This document shows positions 21,252-28,865 of a stretch of 32,264 bases of DNA, piece by piece; the first letter of the stretch is position 1, and each line of letters begins with the position of its first letter. The notes below the pieces were generated by a model, which did not search any database, was not told the DNA's origin, and saw nothing but the letters and a program-made list of their open reading frames with translations. The translations under genes and the position numbers were made by a program. The stretch lies in the IMG/VR virus record IMGVR_UViG_3300029199_000279, positions 1-32,264 of that record, one strand, 5' to 3'. Source of the stretch: a virus.

Positions 21252-22228
21252 CGATCTGCCTCCTTCAGGCTGGTTAACAGGTTGTGGGTATCCGCCCATT
21301 GGGCGTGTCCGCGCCAACTGGCCAGGAAGCGGTCCAGCTTCTCCCGGTTGCCGTTGGCCGAATACTTTCTGATCTTGCGTTTCGCCCGCACCACGCTTTG
21401 GCGGCGCAGCAGCTTGTGTGTGGGCCAGATGCGATAACCTAGGAAGTTGAGCCCCCGCGTCGCCGGGGCGACCGACCACTTGGAAAACCGCAGACCCAGC
21501 GCCTCGTCGATAAATGCCTCCGCATCGTCCTTCAGCGCCCGCAGGTCCGCCGCCGAATGGCCGAACACCACCGTGTCGTCCATGTAGCGCACGAACGTCC
21601 GCCACCCCAGGTCCAGCAGGAAGCGGTCGAAGGCCGTGGCGTACACGTTGGCCCACAACTGGCTGGTCAGGCTGCCGATGGGCAGGCCGCGACCCTCCGG
21701 CGGTGTGATGGCCTCGATCAACGCCAACGTCGCCCGGCAACTGATCTTCTTGCGGACCATGACGTTCAGCCGCGCCCGGTCGATGCTGTGGAAGTACCCG
21801 GCGAAGTCCATCTTCAGGTAATAGACCGGCCCTTCCTTCCCCAGCGACCGCATCAGCGCCTGTGCCCGCACCGCGCCCGCGTGCGTTCCCCGGCCCGTCC
21901 GGCAGGCATACGACATGGGCACGAAGGTGCGCTCAAAGATGGGCTCGATCACGTTCACCAGCGCGTGCTGCGCTAGGCGGTCGCGGAACGGCAGCGCCAT
22001 GATCTCGCGCGGCTTCGGGTCGCGCACCATGAACCGGCGGTATTCACCGGGGCGGTACGTCCCCGCCGCGATCTCTTGTTGCAGCATCCACAGGTTCGCT
22101 TCGGCGTACTCCTTGAACTCCAGGTATCCGAACGTGTACCGCTTGCCTCGCGCCGTCTGGCGATAGGCGCTGCGCATGTTTTCGTCCGCCAGCACCAGTG
22201 GCATCAGGTTGCGATGTTTTCTGCCCAC
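21248..22228 (-). CDS. DGR2 reverse transcriptase
   Basis: A 326-residue DGR-type reverse transcriptase. N-terminal GRKHRNLMPLVLADENMRSA and YRQTARGKR are typical of this class. Motifs are LKMDFAGYFHSI (first Asp about 141), GLPIGSLTSQ (181-190, the DGR-type SQ) and YMDD (215-218). The C-terminus has the GLNFLGYRIWPTHKLLR thumb-proximal segment. The GTG at 22228 is preferred: GGAG lies eight bases upstream and the extra residues fit the family, whereas an ATG nine codons later would lose them. A longer frame from 22423 reads through the template and is not used. Only distantly similar to the DGR1 enzyme. Confidence 0.95.
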   Translation of the reverse strand: MGRKHRNLMPLVLADENMRSAYRQTARGKRYTFGYLEFKEYAEANLWMLQQEIAAGTYRPGEYRRFMVRDPKPREIMALPFRDRLAQHALVNVIEPIFERTFVPMSYACRTGRGTHAGAVRAQALMRSLGKEGPVYYLKMDFAGYFHSIDRARLNVMVRKKISCRATLALIEAITPPEGRGLPIGSLTSQLWANVYATAFDRFLLDLGWRTFVRYMDDTVVFGHSAADLRALKDDAEAFIDEALGLRFSKWSVAPATRGLNFLGYRIWPTHKLLRRQSVVRAKRKIRKYSANGNREKLDRFLASWRGHAQWADTHNLLTSLKEADR

Positions 22229-22509
22229 GATGTCGGCTCCGGCTTTCGATGTTTCGCTACTCGCCGCTCGACCGAACCCCGAAATGTGTTCGCCGTGGCA
22301 GGGTGGGGAAGCTGACCACCTGTAAGGGTGTGTCGGCTCCGGCGGCCTTGACCGACCGAACGCCTGGAAACGATGGTCACAGCGGCCCCGCGCCCCGATG
22401 TTGTTGTTCGAGTTCGAGGGCACGTTGTTCCAGTTCGCGGAGCGGGAACCGGAGTTCGACGTGTTGCTCCAGTTGCCGCCGAATTGGGCCGCGTCTTTTG
22501 TGCCCTTCC
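22229..22509 (-). ncRNA. DGR2 template RNA region (TR2 plus downstream spacer)
   Basis: Between avd2 and RT2, the minus-strand transcript carries TR2 (22494-22374) followed by a 145-base spacer up to the RT start. Spacers of similar size after the TR in Bordetella phage DGR are needed for cDNA synthesis. No gene is seen in the spacer. Ends of the RNA are not defined. Confidence 0.7.
22374..22494 (-). repeat. DGR2 template repeat TR2
   Basis: A 121-bp repeat with the same sequence as 22932-23052 apart from 12 positions. In the target frame it encodes asparagine-rich FGGNWSNTSNSGSRSANWNN, then VPSNSNNNIGARGRCD. Eleven of the 12 differences fall at coding-strand adenines; the exception is TCC to GCC. 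AAC codons mark the variable sites. Confidence 0.96.
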
Positions 22510-22842
22510 CTACCCCTTGCGCCTCCCCGACCTGATCCAGGCGTTCAGCATCCCGCCGACCTCCGCCAGGTGCACCTGCGCCACCCGGTGTTGGTTCTGC
22601 GAGATCAGCTTCCGCTTTGGATCGGCCAGGAAGCGCAACCAGAATCGCAAGGACGCCAGACCGGCGTCCGCCGCGTAAAGACGCGACGGCTGGCCCGACT
22701 TCCCCGCGACGATGAACAAATCCACCTGCGCGAACATCGCCCGCAGGAAGGCGTCCCGCGCCACCCCGTGCTTTCGCGCGATGTTCTGTGCGATGGGGTA
22801 CATGTAGTTCACGAACCCCTCGTACTTTTCGACGATGGCCAT
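22510..22842 (-). CDS. avd: Avd, DGR2 accessory variability protein
   Basis: A 110-residue all-helical basic protein of the Avd family. It has EKYEGFVNYMYPIAQNIARK, a central ASLRFWLRFLADPKRKLIS helix and the C-terminal VAQVHLAEVGGMLNAWIRSG that matches the family end. It should assemble with RT2 and TR2 RNA. It lies between the tail-fibre VR and TR2, in canonical DGR order. The ATG at 22842 is the best start, though its ribosome-binding site is weak; GAGGAAG lies 17 bases upstream. Little similarity to the DGR1 Avd beyond the fold. Confidence 0.88.
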   Translation of the reverse strand: MAIVEKYEGFVNYMYPIAQNIARKHGVARDAFLRAMFAQVDLFIVAGKSGQPSRLYAADAGLASLRFWLRFLADPKRKLISQNQHRVAQVHLAEVGGMLNAWIRSGRRKG

Positions 22843-22894
22843 CTGCCGCGCGCTGATTACTTCCTCGCGCGCCACCCCTTGTTGCGGCGGATCA

Positions 22895-22917
22895 AGGGGT
22901 CCGCTTTCGCGGCCCCT
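22895..22917 (-). other. Post-VR hairpin/cruciform of DGR2
   Basis: On the minus strand AGGGG-CCGC / GCGG-A-CCCCT with a GAAA loop: nine base pairs with one bulged A. It begins 14 bases beyond the VR and overlaps the fibre stop codon. Same type of element as the DGR1 hairpins. Confidence 0.75.
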
Positions 22918-24058
22918 AGACAAGTCGCAGGTGGTCACAGCGGCCCCGCGCCCCGATGCTGCTGCCCGAGCTCGAGGGCACGAGGTTCCAGCGCGCGGAG
23001 CGGGAACCGGCGTTCGACGTGTTGCCCCAGTCGCCGCCGAATTGGGCCGCGTTGGGCTGGTTGTAGTAGCTGCCGCGCCCTTCCGTGCTGGCCGACCAGG
23101 TCGCCCCGCTGTCCGGGCCGCCCAGCATCGCGCCCCATTGCCACATGACGCCGGTCGCCTGCTCGACACCCCACTTCGAGACGTAACCGGCGTTGTGCTG
23201 AACCGTGATCTGGTCCGCGCCGATGGACTGCGCCTCCGTCACGCCATAGGCCGCCGCCGCGAACTCGTCGTAGGTCAGCAGCCCCTTGCCGTGGTCCGAC
23301 ATGACCTCGGCGGCCTCGTACCACGTCAGCGATCCGTAATCCGCCGTGCCGTCGCCGCCGAAGCCCAGCGCCACCTTGGGCGGGCTTGTTCCGTCCGCGA
23401 TGGTGGCCCCGTTCTTCGACGTGCCGTCCGTGTGGTGGTTCACGCCCAGCAGGTAGATGTCGCACCAGAACTTGCCAGCGACCAGCGCCATGCCGCGCGG
23501 GTCGGCGCATTCGGGCCGCCACTTCAGGTCCCACAGGCTGTACTCGTTGATGTTTGGCGTCGAATCCACGTTCAGGTTCGACAGCGCATAGTGGAAGCCG
23601 CCGATCTGCCGCGAGGTGCTCGCCGTGTACCCGCTGGGGGCCGAGAAGTTGGCGTCGGCGCGCACGCTGCCGTCGTCGCAGACATAGATGGCGTAATCCG
23701 TCCCCGCCGTCAGCGCGGGCATCGTTACCGCCGTATCCACCGAAAAATCGTGGACGACGCCATTCAATTCCACCTTGGTCCCGGCCTTCAGACTGACGGT
23801 GCCCGCGCCGGTCTTGGTGAAGGCGACCGAGTCCGCATCGGCCTTGCCGAACAGCATGTAAGCCGCCGACGCCGACGTGCCCTCGATCATCAGGTCCCAG
23901 TACGTGCCGTTGCTCGGGTCCACCCCGGCGGCGGCATCCTGGATGCAGATATAGACGTTGTTGTTGTAGCGGCAGGTGTCGAACTTCTCGTAAGCCTGCG
24001 CGCCGTTGTAATCGCCTTTCCAGGAATAGACGATTTTCCCAAGATCGATGGTCGGCAT
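22916..24058 (-). CDS. DGR2 target: tail fibre / receptor-binding protein with hypervariable C-type-lectin fold
   Basis: A 380-residue protein. The N-terminus (MPTIDLGKIVYSWKGDYNGA... YEKFDTCRYNNNVYIC) is a carbohydrate-binding-like module common in phage tail proteins. A C-terminal C-type-lectin/FGE-type domain (from about residue 170: SLWDLKWRPECADPRGMALV ... LTWYEAAEVMSDHGKGLLTY) ends in the VR-coded stretch (22932-23052). It should be the receptor-binding tip protein whose binding face is varied by DGR2, like Mtd in Bordetella phage BPP-1. Its start overlaps the upstream gene by ATGA. The last residues, after VR, are HLRLV. Confidence 0.9.
   Translation of the reverse strand: MPTIDLGKIVYSWKGDYNGAQAYEKFDTCRYNNNVYICIQDAAAGVDPSNGTYWDLMIEGTSASAAYMLFGKADADSVAFTKTGAGTVSLKAGTKVELNGVVHDFSVDTAVTMPALTAGTDYAIYVCDDGSVRADANFSAPSGYTASTSRQIGGFHYALSNLNVDSTPNINEYSLWDLKWRPECADPRGMALVAGKFWCDIYLLGVNHHTDGTSKNGATIADGTSPPKVALGFGGDGTADYGSLTWYEAAEVMSDHGKGLLTYDEFAAAAYGVTEAQSIGADQITVQHNAGYVSKWGVEQATGVMWQWGAMLGGPDSGATWSASTEGRGSYYNQPNAAQFGGDWGNTSNAGSRSARWNLVPSSSGSSIGARGRCDHLRLV
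22932..23052 (-). repeat. DGR2 variable repeat
   Basis: The 121-bp C-terminal coding segment of the fibre gene, aligned without gaps to TR2 at a constant offset of 558 bases. Amino-acid changes from TR are Asn to Asp, Arg, Leu, Ser and Gly, plus Ser to Gly and Ser to Ala. The final 24 or so bases before the stop side (encoding GARGRCD) are unchanged and likely serve as the homing initiation site. Confidence 0.95.
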
Positions 24059-24549
24059 CAGAATGTCACCTCCAGGTGTCCGTTGGCGTTGATGGAAAAG
24101 ACCGCGTTGCCCGGCAACACGGCCCACTCGTCAGGGGCGCTGGCGTCGAAGGGATCGTCGCCGTGCGACCACTCCAGCGCCGCGCCGTTGCGGGCAAGGC
24201 CGTGCCCGGCGAACACCAGCGACGCGGCGGCCTGCTGCGCCTTCGCCGCATGGTGCAGCGCGCTATATTGTCCGGGCGCGACCTCCGTGTCCTCCGGCTC
24301 TTCGGCCCAGGCGTGTGCCTGATCCGAATACGCCTGGGATTCGTCGCGCAACGTGGTGACCGTTGCCACCACGTCCGCCGCCTCGTATGTGGCCTCCAGG
24401 TCCGCGATGGCCTTGGCGGCGCTCTTGACGTTGCCGCCCTCCGTGGCGACCTCCGTCGCGGCGTCGCCGTGAACGATGTCGTGCAGCAGGCCGGAATCCG
24501 TCTCCACCTGCGTCGTGGCCGTTTCCAGCCGTTCCTGCAATGTCGGCAT
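24058..24549 (-). CDS. Tail protein upstream of the fibre gene
   Basis: A 163-residue protein. The first two thirds are a helical, alanine-rich region (LQERLETATTQVETDSGLLH; SAAKAIADLEATYEAADVV; AHAWAEEPEDTEV). The end is beta-rich (ALEWSHGDD, AVFSINANGHLEVTF). The layout suggests a trimeric coiled-coil fibre or a connector between tail tip and receptor-binding protein. No family assigned. Its stop overlaps the fibre start by ATGA. Confidence 0.78.
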   Translation of the reverse strand: MPTLQERLETATTQVETDSGLLHDIVHGDAATEVATEGGNVKSAAKAIADLEATYEAADVVATVTTLRDESQAYSDQAHAWAEEPEDTEVAPGQYSALHHAAKAQQAAASLVFAGHGLARNGAALEWSHGDDPFDASAPDEWAVLPGNAVFSINANGHLEVTF

Positions 24550-24561
24550 ATGCCCCTCCGA

Positions 24562-25077
24562 TCAGTTCCAGCCCGACGCGCCGGGCAGCGTTGTGTTGAC
24601 GGTCGCGTGCAGCCCGTCGATGGCCGCGATCAGGCCTGCGATATCCTCCGACAGCGCCACCTCCAGCGCGCCCTCGTCCAGAACCGGGCGCTCGCGCACC
24701 TCAAGCGCGGACGTGACCACCCAGCGCGCCCCGTCGCCGGGGCCGCCCCGCGTCGGCGTGGCCCGGTACGGAGCCTGCCCGCGCCCGACGAACCGGGCCT
24801 CGTGCGACACCATGCCGAGCCCACCCAGCAGGTTGATGGAAAACCACTCCCCGCCTTCCTTGGCCTTGTGCCGATACCAGGACTCGAAGATGGCGAACTC
24901 CCACGCGGTGAACCGCCAGCGCACGGGCATCCGCGTCGGCGTCTGTGTATAGCGCCGCCGCTGCCGGGCCGGGCCGGACTCCATGTCCGTCCGCAGGATC
25001 GAATCCATGGGCTCGATGCCGTACCCCTCGAACGTCGGTAGGGGCAGGACATCTGGCCATGCGACGGTGACAGCCAT
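24562..25077 (-). CDS. Minor tail protein (likely gpM-like)
   Basis: A 171-residue protein directly after the tape measure gene. It has MAVTVAWPDVLPLPTFEGYG, MPVRWRFTAWEFAIFESWYR and WFSINLLGG... pattern, which recalls minor tail proteins that join the tail tip to the tape measure. The family name is not certain. Its place between tape measure and fibre genes supports a tail-tip role. Confidence 0.72.
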   Translation of the reverse strand: MAVTVAWPDVLPLPTFEGYGIEPMDSILRTDMESGPARQRRRYTQTPTRMPVRWRFTAWEFAIFESWYRHKAKEGGEWFSINLLGGLGMVSHEARFVGRGQAPYRATPTRGGPGDGARWVVTSALEVRERPVLDEGALEVALSEDIAGLIAAIDGLHATVNTTLPGASGWN

Positions 25078-25092
25078 GCGTTTTCTCCAAGC

Positions 25093-27804
25093 TTACCGGC
25101 GCGCGCCAGCCGCCGGATCGAGGCCGTAGCGCCGTTCCAGCGTCGGGGCCATGCCCTCGCCGCGCGAGACGTTGCGGGAAATCCGGTTCTCGATTTCCTC
25201 GACGATGATTTCCAGGTTCATTCCGCCATCCCGGCCTTGGCTGACCTGCGCACGGGCCTGGGCAACCTGGCCCGCGTTGTTGTTCACGGTAACGTTGACG
25301 CCGGGGCCTTTTGACGCGGCCATGGCGGCCAGCCCGGCAATCGTCTTGGCCGTGTTGTCCTGCTGCGCCTGCGTCAGCACGCGCTCGCCGCGCAAAGCGA
25401 TGATCGGGGTCTCTCCGGGGCGCAGCCCCGGCACCGTTCCTCCGCCATGGAAACGTGGCGCGCCCGCGAACGCCAGGGGGCTCGCCCGCCTGGAGAACGT
25501 GGGCGCGCCGACCGTCCCACCCCCATGGTTGAAGCCGAAAACGCCGTCCAGCATCCCGTCGAGCAGGCCGTCCACGGCACCGCCGATGGCCTTGTCGTAG
25601 ATGCGCCCGGCGATCCGCCGCTGCAGGTCGTTTAGGACCGATTGCAGCCCGTCCGACATGGACTTGGCTCCGGTCACGATATCCACGAACGCCGTTTTGG
25701 CGGTCTGGTTCATGCCATTGATGTCGTCTTCCCACTGCTGCGCGGTGTTGGTCGACGCATCGCGGATGTCCGTCAGCGCACGCTTGATGCCGTCCGCAGC
25801 CTCGCGGCTGGAACGCAGGCGCTCTTCCTCGGCGGCCTTCACGCGGGTGGCTTCTTCCTCCCGGACCTTGGCGATCTCCGACGAGGCCCATGCCTCGATC
25901 TGCGCCCGAGCCCGCGCGGCTTCCTCGCCCGCGATCTTGAGCTTCTCAAGCTGCGCCAGCTTGGCGGCCTTTTCCTTCTCGATCAGGGCAATCCGCGCGC
26001 CCGTGGCGCGCAGGTAGTCGCTGTCCACCTGATCCAGGTACTGCCGCTGCTCTTCGCGCAGCTTCTCAAGCTCCTTGCGGATTTTCTCCGGGTCGAACTT
26101 GCTGCCGCCGCCGGTTCCTTTCGTTTCCTCGCCGCCGCCGATTCCCAGCAGCTTCTTCTGGGCATCCGTGGCGTTGCCGTCCAGGGCGGCCAGCGCGGCG
26201 TTGATTTCGTCCAGATTCCCCTTCGCCTCGACCAGCGGCTCTGCCCACTCGCCCATGGACGCGACAAGGCCCTTGAGCCGCTCGTCCTGGTCCGCCAGGG
26301 CCGAGACCTGGGTGTATAGTTCGGCGGCGCTGATCTTGCCTTCCAGGAACTGCTGCTGCAGAGCGCGGGCCGAGGCGAACACTTTCTTCGCTTCCGCGAC
26401 GGCCTTGTCTCCCGGCCCGAGCATGCCGGGGTCCATCTGCTTCGCAAGATCGAACTGGAATCGGTCGATGCGGAAGTTCCCGGCGCGGGCATAGATTTCC
26501 TGCTGCCGCACGACATCCTGCGCGGCGGCCTGCGCCGCCTCAAGCTGCGCCTTGCGGAGCGCCCGCACCTCTGCGGCCATCTCCTTCACCTTGCCGGTGC
26601 TGGTGTCGATGATGCCGTTAAAGCGGCTCAACGCCTCGCGGTGCATGTCGGCGGCTTCCTCCGCCTCGCTCTGACGGGTGGCCAGCAGGTAAACGCCAGC
26701 CGACAGTGCGGCGATGGCCACGCCGACAGGGCCGCCGAAAAACGACATTGCCGCGTTAAGGCCCCTGGCCGCCAGAGCGGCTCCGCGCGTCGCCGCCGAC
26801 ATGGCGATCATGCGCGCCGTGGCCGCCGTGCCGAAGGTGTTCATCATCTGCAGGCCCGCGACAGCGCCCGCGATCTCCACGCGGAACAGCGCCACCGCGC
26901 CAGCCGACATCCGCGCCACCATCAGCCCCGCAAGGGCCGAGGCGGCGGCTCCGGCCACATCCGTGATGGTGTCCAGGTTCTCCGCCGCGCCGCCGACCGC
27001 TTCCGTCAACCCCTTCAGGACCGATGTGATGGCGTCGTTCGCGCCCATCTCGCCGATGGTGACGAACAGGTCGTCGAACGAGTCCTTGAGGTTCGACGCC
27101 GCGCCGCCGATGGTCTCCATCTTCCGCGCCATCGCCCCGCCGAAATTGTTCTCGGCCAGGCGGCGCAGATAGTCCTGAATTTCGTCGGCGTTCTTGCCGA
27201 CCGTCTCGGTCACGCCACGGAAGGTGAACGACACCTTCTCGCCCTCCGACGCCGCCTTGATGCCGAACTCCTTCAGGCGCTCGAACTCGCCGACCGCCGC
27301 GTCCGCCACCGCCTCCACGAAGTCGATCACGGTCTTGTTCGGGATGGCCGAGGCCACGTTGCCGAACGCGCGCAGGGAGTCCGCCGAGGCGTCCAGCCCC
27401 AGGTTCTTCAGGCGAATGAACGCCGTCACCACCTCGGACAATTCGAACGGCGTCTCCCTGGCGAACTCGCGCAGCATGTCCATGGCGCGGGCCGCGTTCT
27501 CCGCCGACCCGGTCGCGGTTTCCAGACCGGCGGACAGGTCCTGGAACGTCTGGTTGATGCGCACCACCTGCGTAACCAGCGCGCCGACGCCAAGCGCGGC
27601 GGCCATGCTGGACGCGAACGCCGCCATCTCGCTGCGCAGCGCGCGGCTCGCCTTATCGAGCGCGAGCAGCCCGCGCGACGCAGGCGCGCTGGATCGCTCG
27701 ATGCGTTGCAGGGCGTCCTGGCCGTCCTTGCCCAGGCGCATCAGCGCCCGGCGGACAACCTCGCCGTCCTGCAGCGATACGCGATAGGTGATGTCATTCG
27801 CCAT
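25093..27804 (-). CDS. Tape measure protein
   Basis: A 903-residue tail length protein. The N-terminal half has the lambda-type tape measure features: GALVTQVVRINQTFQDLSAG, LREFARETPFELSEVVTAFI and FEAVADAAVG-like segments, then two hydrophobic stretches near residues 305-345 and 350-380. A long charged helical region follows, and the C-terminus has the glycine-rich FNHGGGTVGAPTFSRR and GLRPGETPIIALRGERVLTQ motifs common to these proteins. The length predicts a tail of ordinary siphovirus size. Its start overlaps the frameshifted chaperone stop by 11 bases. Confidence 0.96.
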   Translation of the reverse strand: MANDITYRVSLQDGEVVRRALMRLGKDGQDALQRIERSSAPASRGLLALDKASRALRSEMAAFASSMAAALGVGALVTQVVRINQTFQDLSAGLETATGSAENAARAMDMLREFARETPFELSEVVTAFIRLKNLGLDASADSLRAFGNVASAIPNKTVIDFVEAVADAAVGEFERLKEFGIKAASEGEKVSFTFRGVTETVGKNADEIQDYLRRLAENNFGGAMARKMETIGGAASNLKDSFDDLFVTIGEMGANDAITSVLKGLTEAVGGAAENLDTITDVAGAAASALAGLMVARMSAGAVALFRVEIAGAVAGLQMMNTFGTAATARMIAMSAATRGAALAARGLNAAMSFFGGPVGVAIAALSAGVYLLATRQSEAEEAADMHREALSRFNGIIDTSTGKVKEMAAEVRALRKAQLEAAQAAAQDVVRQQEIYARAGNFRIDRFQFDLAKQMDPGMLGPGDKAVAEAKKVFASARALQQQFLEGKISAAELYTQVSALADQDERLKGLVASMGEWAEPLVEAKGNLDEINAALAALDGNATDAQKKLLGIGGGEETKGTGGGSKFDPEKIRKELEKLREEQRQYLDQVDSDYLRATGARIALIEKEKAAKLAQLEKLKIAGEEAARARAQIEAWASSEIAKVREEEATRVKAAEEERLRSSREAADGIKRALTDIRDASTNTAQQWEDDINGMNQTAKTAFVDIVTGAKSMSDGLQSVLNDLQRRIAGRIYDKAIGGAVDGLLDGMLDGVFGFNHGGGTVGAPTFSRRASPLAFAGAPRFHGGGTVPGLRPGETPIIALRGERVLTQAQQDNTAKTIAGLAAMAASKGPGVNVTVNNNAGQVAQARAQVSQGRDGGMNLEIIVEEIENRISRNVSRGEGMAPTLERRYGLDPAAGARR

Positions 27805-28566
27805 CGTCGTCGTTCCGTTTGTTCAACGCCGCCACCATGCCGCGCTCGGCAGCGGGAATCAGTTCCACAGCCGCCCGTGTGTCGTAGCCCAGCGCCTCCG
27901 CCATCCGCAGCGCCACGCCCATGTCGATGCCCGCGACGCCGCCCATGCCGCCGAGACGAAGCTGCCCCGACGCCTTCAGCATCAGGTCCCAGGCTTGCGC
28001 GCCCTCTTCGGTTTTCGGCTGGTGTTCGGTGTAGGGGCAAAGCTCGCCCCCCTCGTTCACGCCTCCGCAGGCGCAGGGGAGTCCTTGCTCTCGGCACCCT
28101 CGGCAATATTCAGGCCCGCCGCCGTAGTGCCATTCGGCGAGGGCCTGGAGGCGTTTCCCTCCGCGACCGCCTCGGCGTGCGAGCGCGTGTACTTGATAAG
28201 GAATTCCTCGGCCATGTCGTGGTAGCGCATCAGGTCGGCCACCGCCGCCTCCGACGCCTCCATGGGCTCGCCGTCCTCCGACAACACGCCCTCCCATCGG
28301 ATGATGGCCGCCGCCGCCAGCGCCTGCGCGAACAGGAACTGCGACAGCCCGGCGCGGGCGTCCTCGTCGTTCAGGTCCGGCAGCCCCTCGACCGTCCCGC
28401 CCGCCAGCGTGATTTCCGCATGGTCGCGCAAGACGTCCTGCACCAGCCGCGCTCCCTTAGCCCGTGCGGATTCGTACACCGCCATGGTGAGCGGTCGAAC
28501 ATACAGGCGCACGCCGTGCGGCAGGTCGATCCAGTATGGGTTTTTCGGCAGGGATAGCTTAATCAT
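27794..28566 (-). CDS. Tail assembly chaperone fusion (gpGT-like), made by -1 frameshift
   Basis: A 257-residue product in which ribosomes leave the 28057-28566 frame at the GGGAAAC site (28159-28153) and continue in the -1 frame to 27794. The T-part starts RLQALAEWHYGGG, has a cysteine cluster (PEYCRGCREQGLPCACGG) and ends LIPAAERGMVAALNKRNDDD. The G and GT proteins cooperate in loading the tape measure and tail tube subunits. The T-part has no good start codon, which supports frameshifting. The cysteine cluster, probably zinc-binding, is unusual for lambda T but fits this phage group. Confidence 0.87.
28057..28566 (-). CDS. Tail assembly chaperone (gpG-like)
   Basis: A 169-residue protein: MIKLSLPKNPYWIDLPHGVR, TMAVYESARAKGARLVQDVL and a C-terminal acidic alanine-rich stretch, typical of tail assembly chaperones. 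The gene contains the frameshift signal near its end; most ribosomes should read on to the stop at 28057 and produce the short form. The ATG at 28566 is chosen for AAAGGT upstream; a GTG at 28581 is possible. It is divergent from the lipoprotein gene at 28599. Confidence 0.9.
   Translation of the reverse strand: MIKLSLPKNPYWIDLPHGVRLYVRPLTMAVYESARAKGARLVQDVLRDHAEITLAGGTVEGLPDLNDEDARAGLSQFLFAQALAAAAIIRWEGVLSEDGEPMEASEAAVADLMRYHDMAEEFLIKYTRSHAEAVAEGNASRPSPNGTTAAGLNIAEGAESKDSPAPAEA
28112..28159 (-). promoter_or_regulatory. Programmed -1 frameshift signal
   Basis: The slippery heptamer GGGAAAC (28159-28153) is in the correct phase (G GGA AAC). After a six-base spacer comes a stem-loop: AGGCCC then CGCCG pair with CGGCG and GGGCCT (28146-28112), with a small internal loop. 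Confidence 0.85.
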
Positions 28567-28598
28567 TACGGGACCTTTCACGTAAGCCGGAGGGCTCC

Positions 28599-28859
28599 AT
28601 GGTTCGTTTGTCTGTTTTCTTGTCGCTGTTCTTGCTCTCGTCCTGCGGCCCGCCCGGCGGATTCACGTCAGGCCCGCCGGGCTCCAACTGGGTGAACATG
28701 GGCTACACCCAGGCCCAGCAGGGCTGCAGCTATAAAAGCTGGACCTACCCCGAGCCGCAGAACCTCGCGGTCTATATCGACTGCATGGTTGGCCTGGGCT
28801 ACGAGCCCGATACCGACACCGTCGCCAAGCGCGAGGAACTGCGAAAGCTCGGGTATTGA
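28599..28859 (+). CDS. Small lipoprotein gene running against the late operon (moron-like)
   Basis: An 86-residue predicted lipoprotein. The signal peptide MVRLSVFLSLFLLSSC ends in a lipobox (LSSC, Cys 16) and is followed by Gly/Pro-rich linker and a small domain with two further cysteines (QQGCSYKSW and YIDCMVGLGYE) that may form a disulfide. It lies on the plus strand between two minus-strand tail genes, with CCGGAGGG just before the ATG, and ends seven bases before the stop of the tail tube gene. This placement is typical of a moron. Membrane-anchored phage lipoproteins often block superinfection, but that role is inferred. Confidence 0.82.
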   Translation: MVRLSVFLSLFLLSSCGPPGGFTSGPPGSNWVNMGYTQAQQGCSYKSWTYPEPQNLAVYIDCMVGLGYEPDTDTVAKREELRKLGY

Positions 28860-28865
28860 CGCCCG

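Noticed and set aside
22229-22423. Extended N-terminus of the RT2 frame containing asparagine-rich sequence
   Set aside because: This is TR2 and the spacer read as protein; a GTG start with good ribosome-binding site at 22228 matches the family.
26641-28557. A 638-codon plus-strand open frame opposite the tape measure gene
   Set aside because: Antisense shadow, no recognisable protein features, overlaps two well-supported genes.
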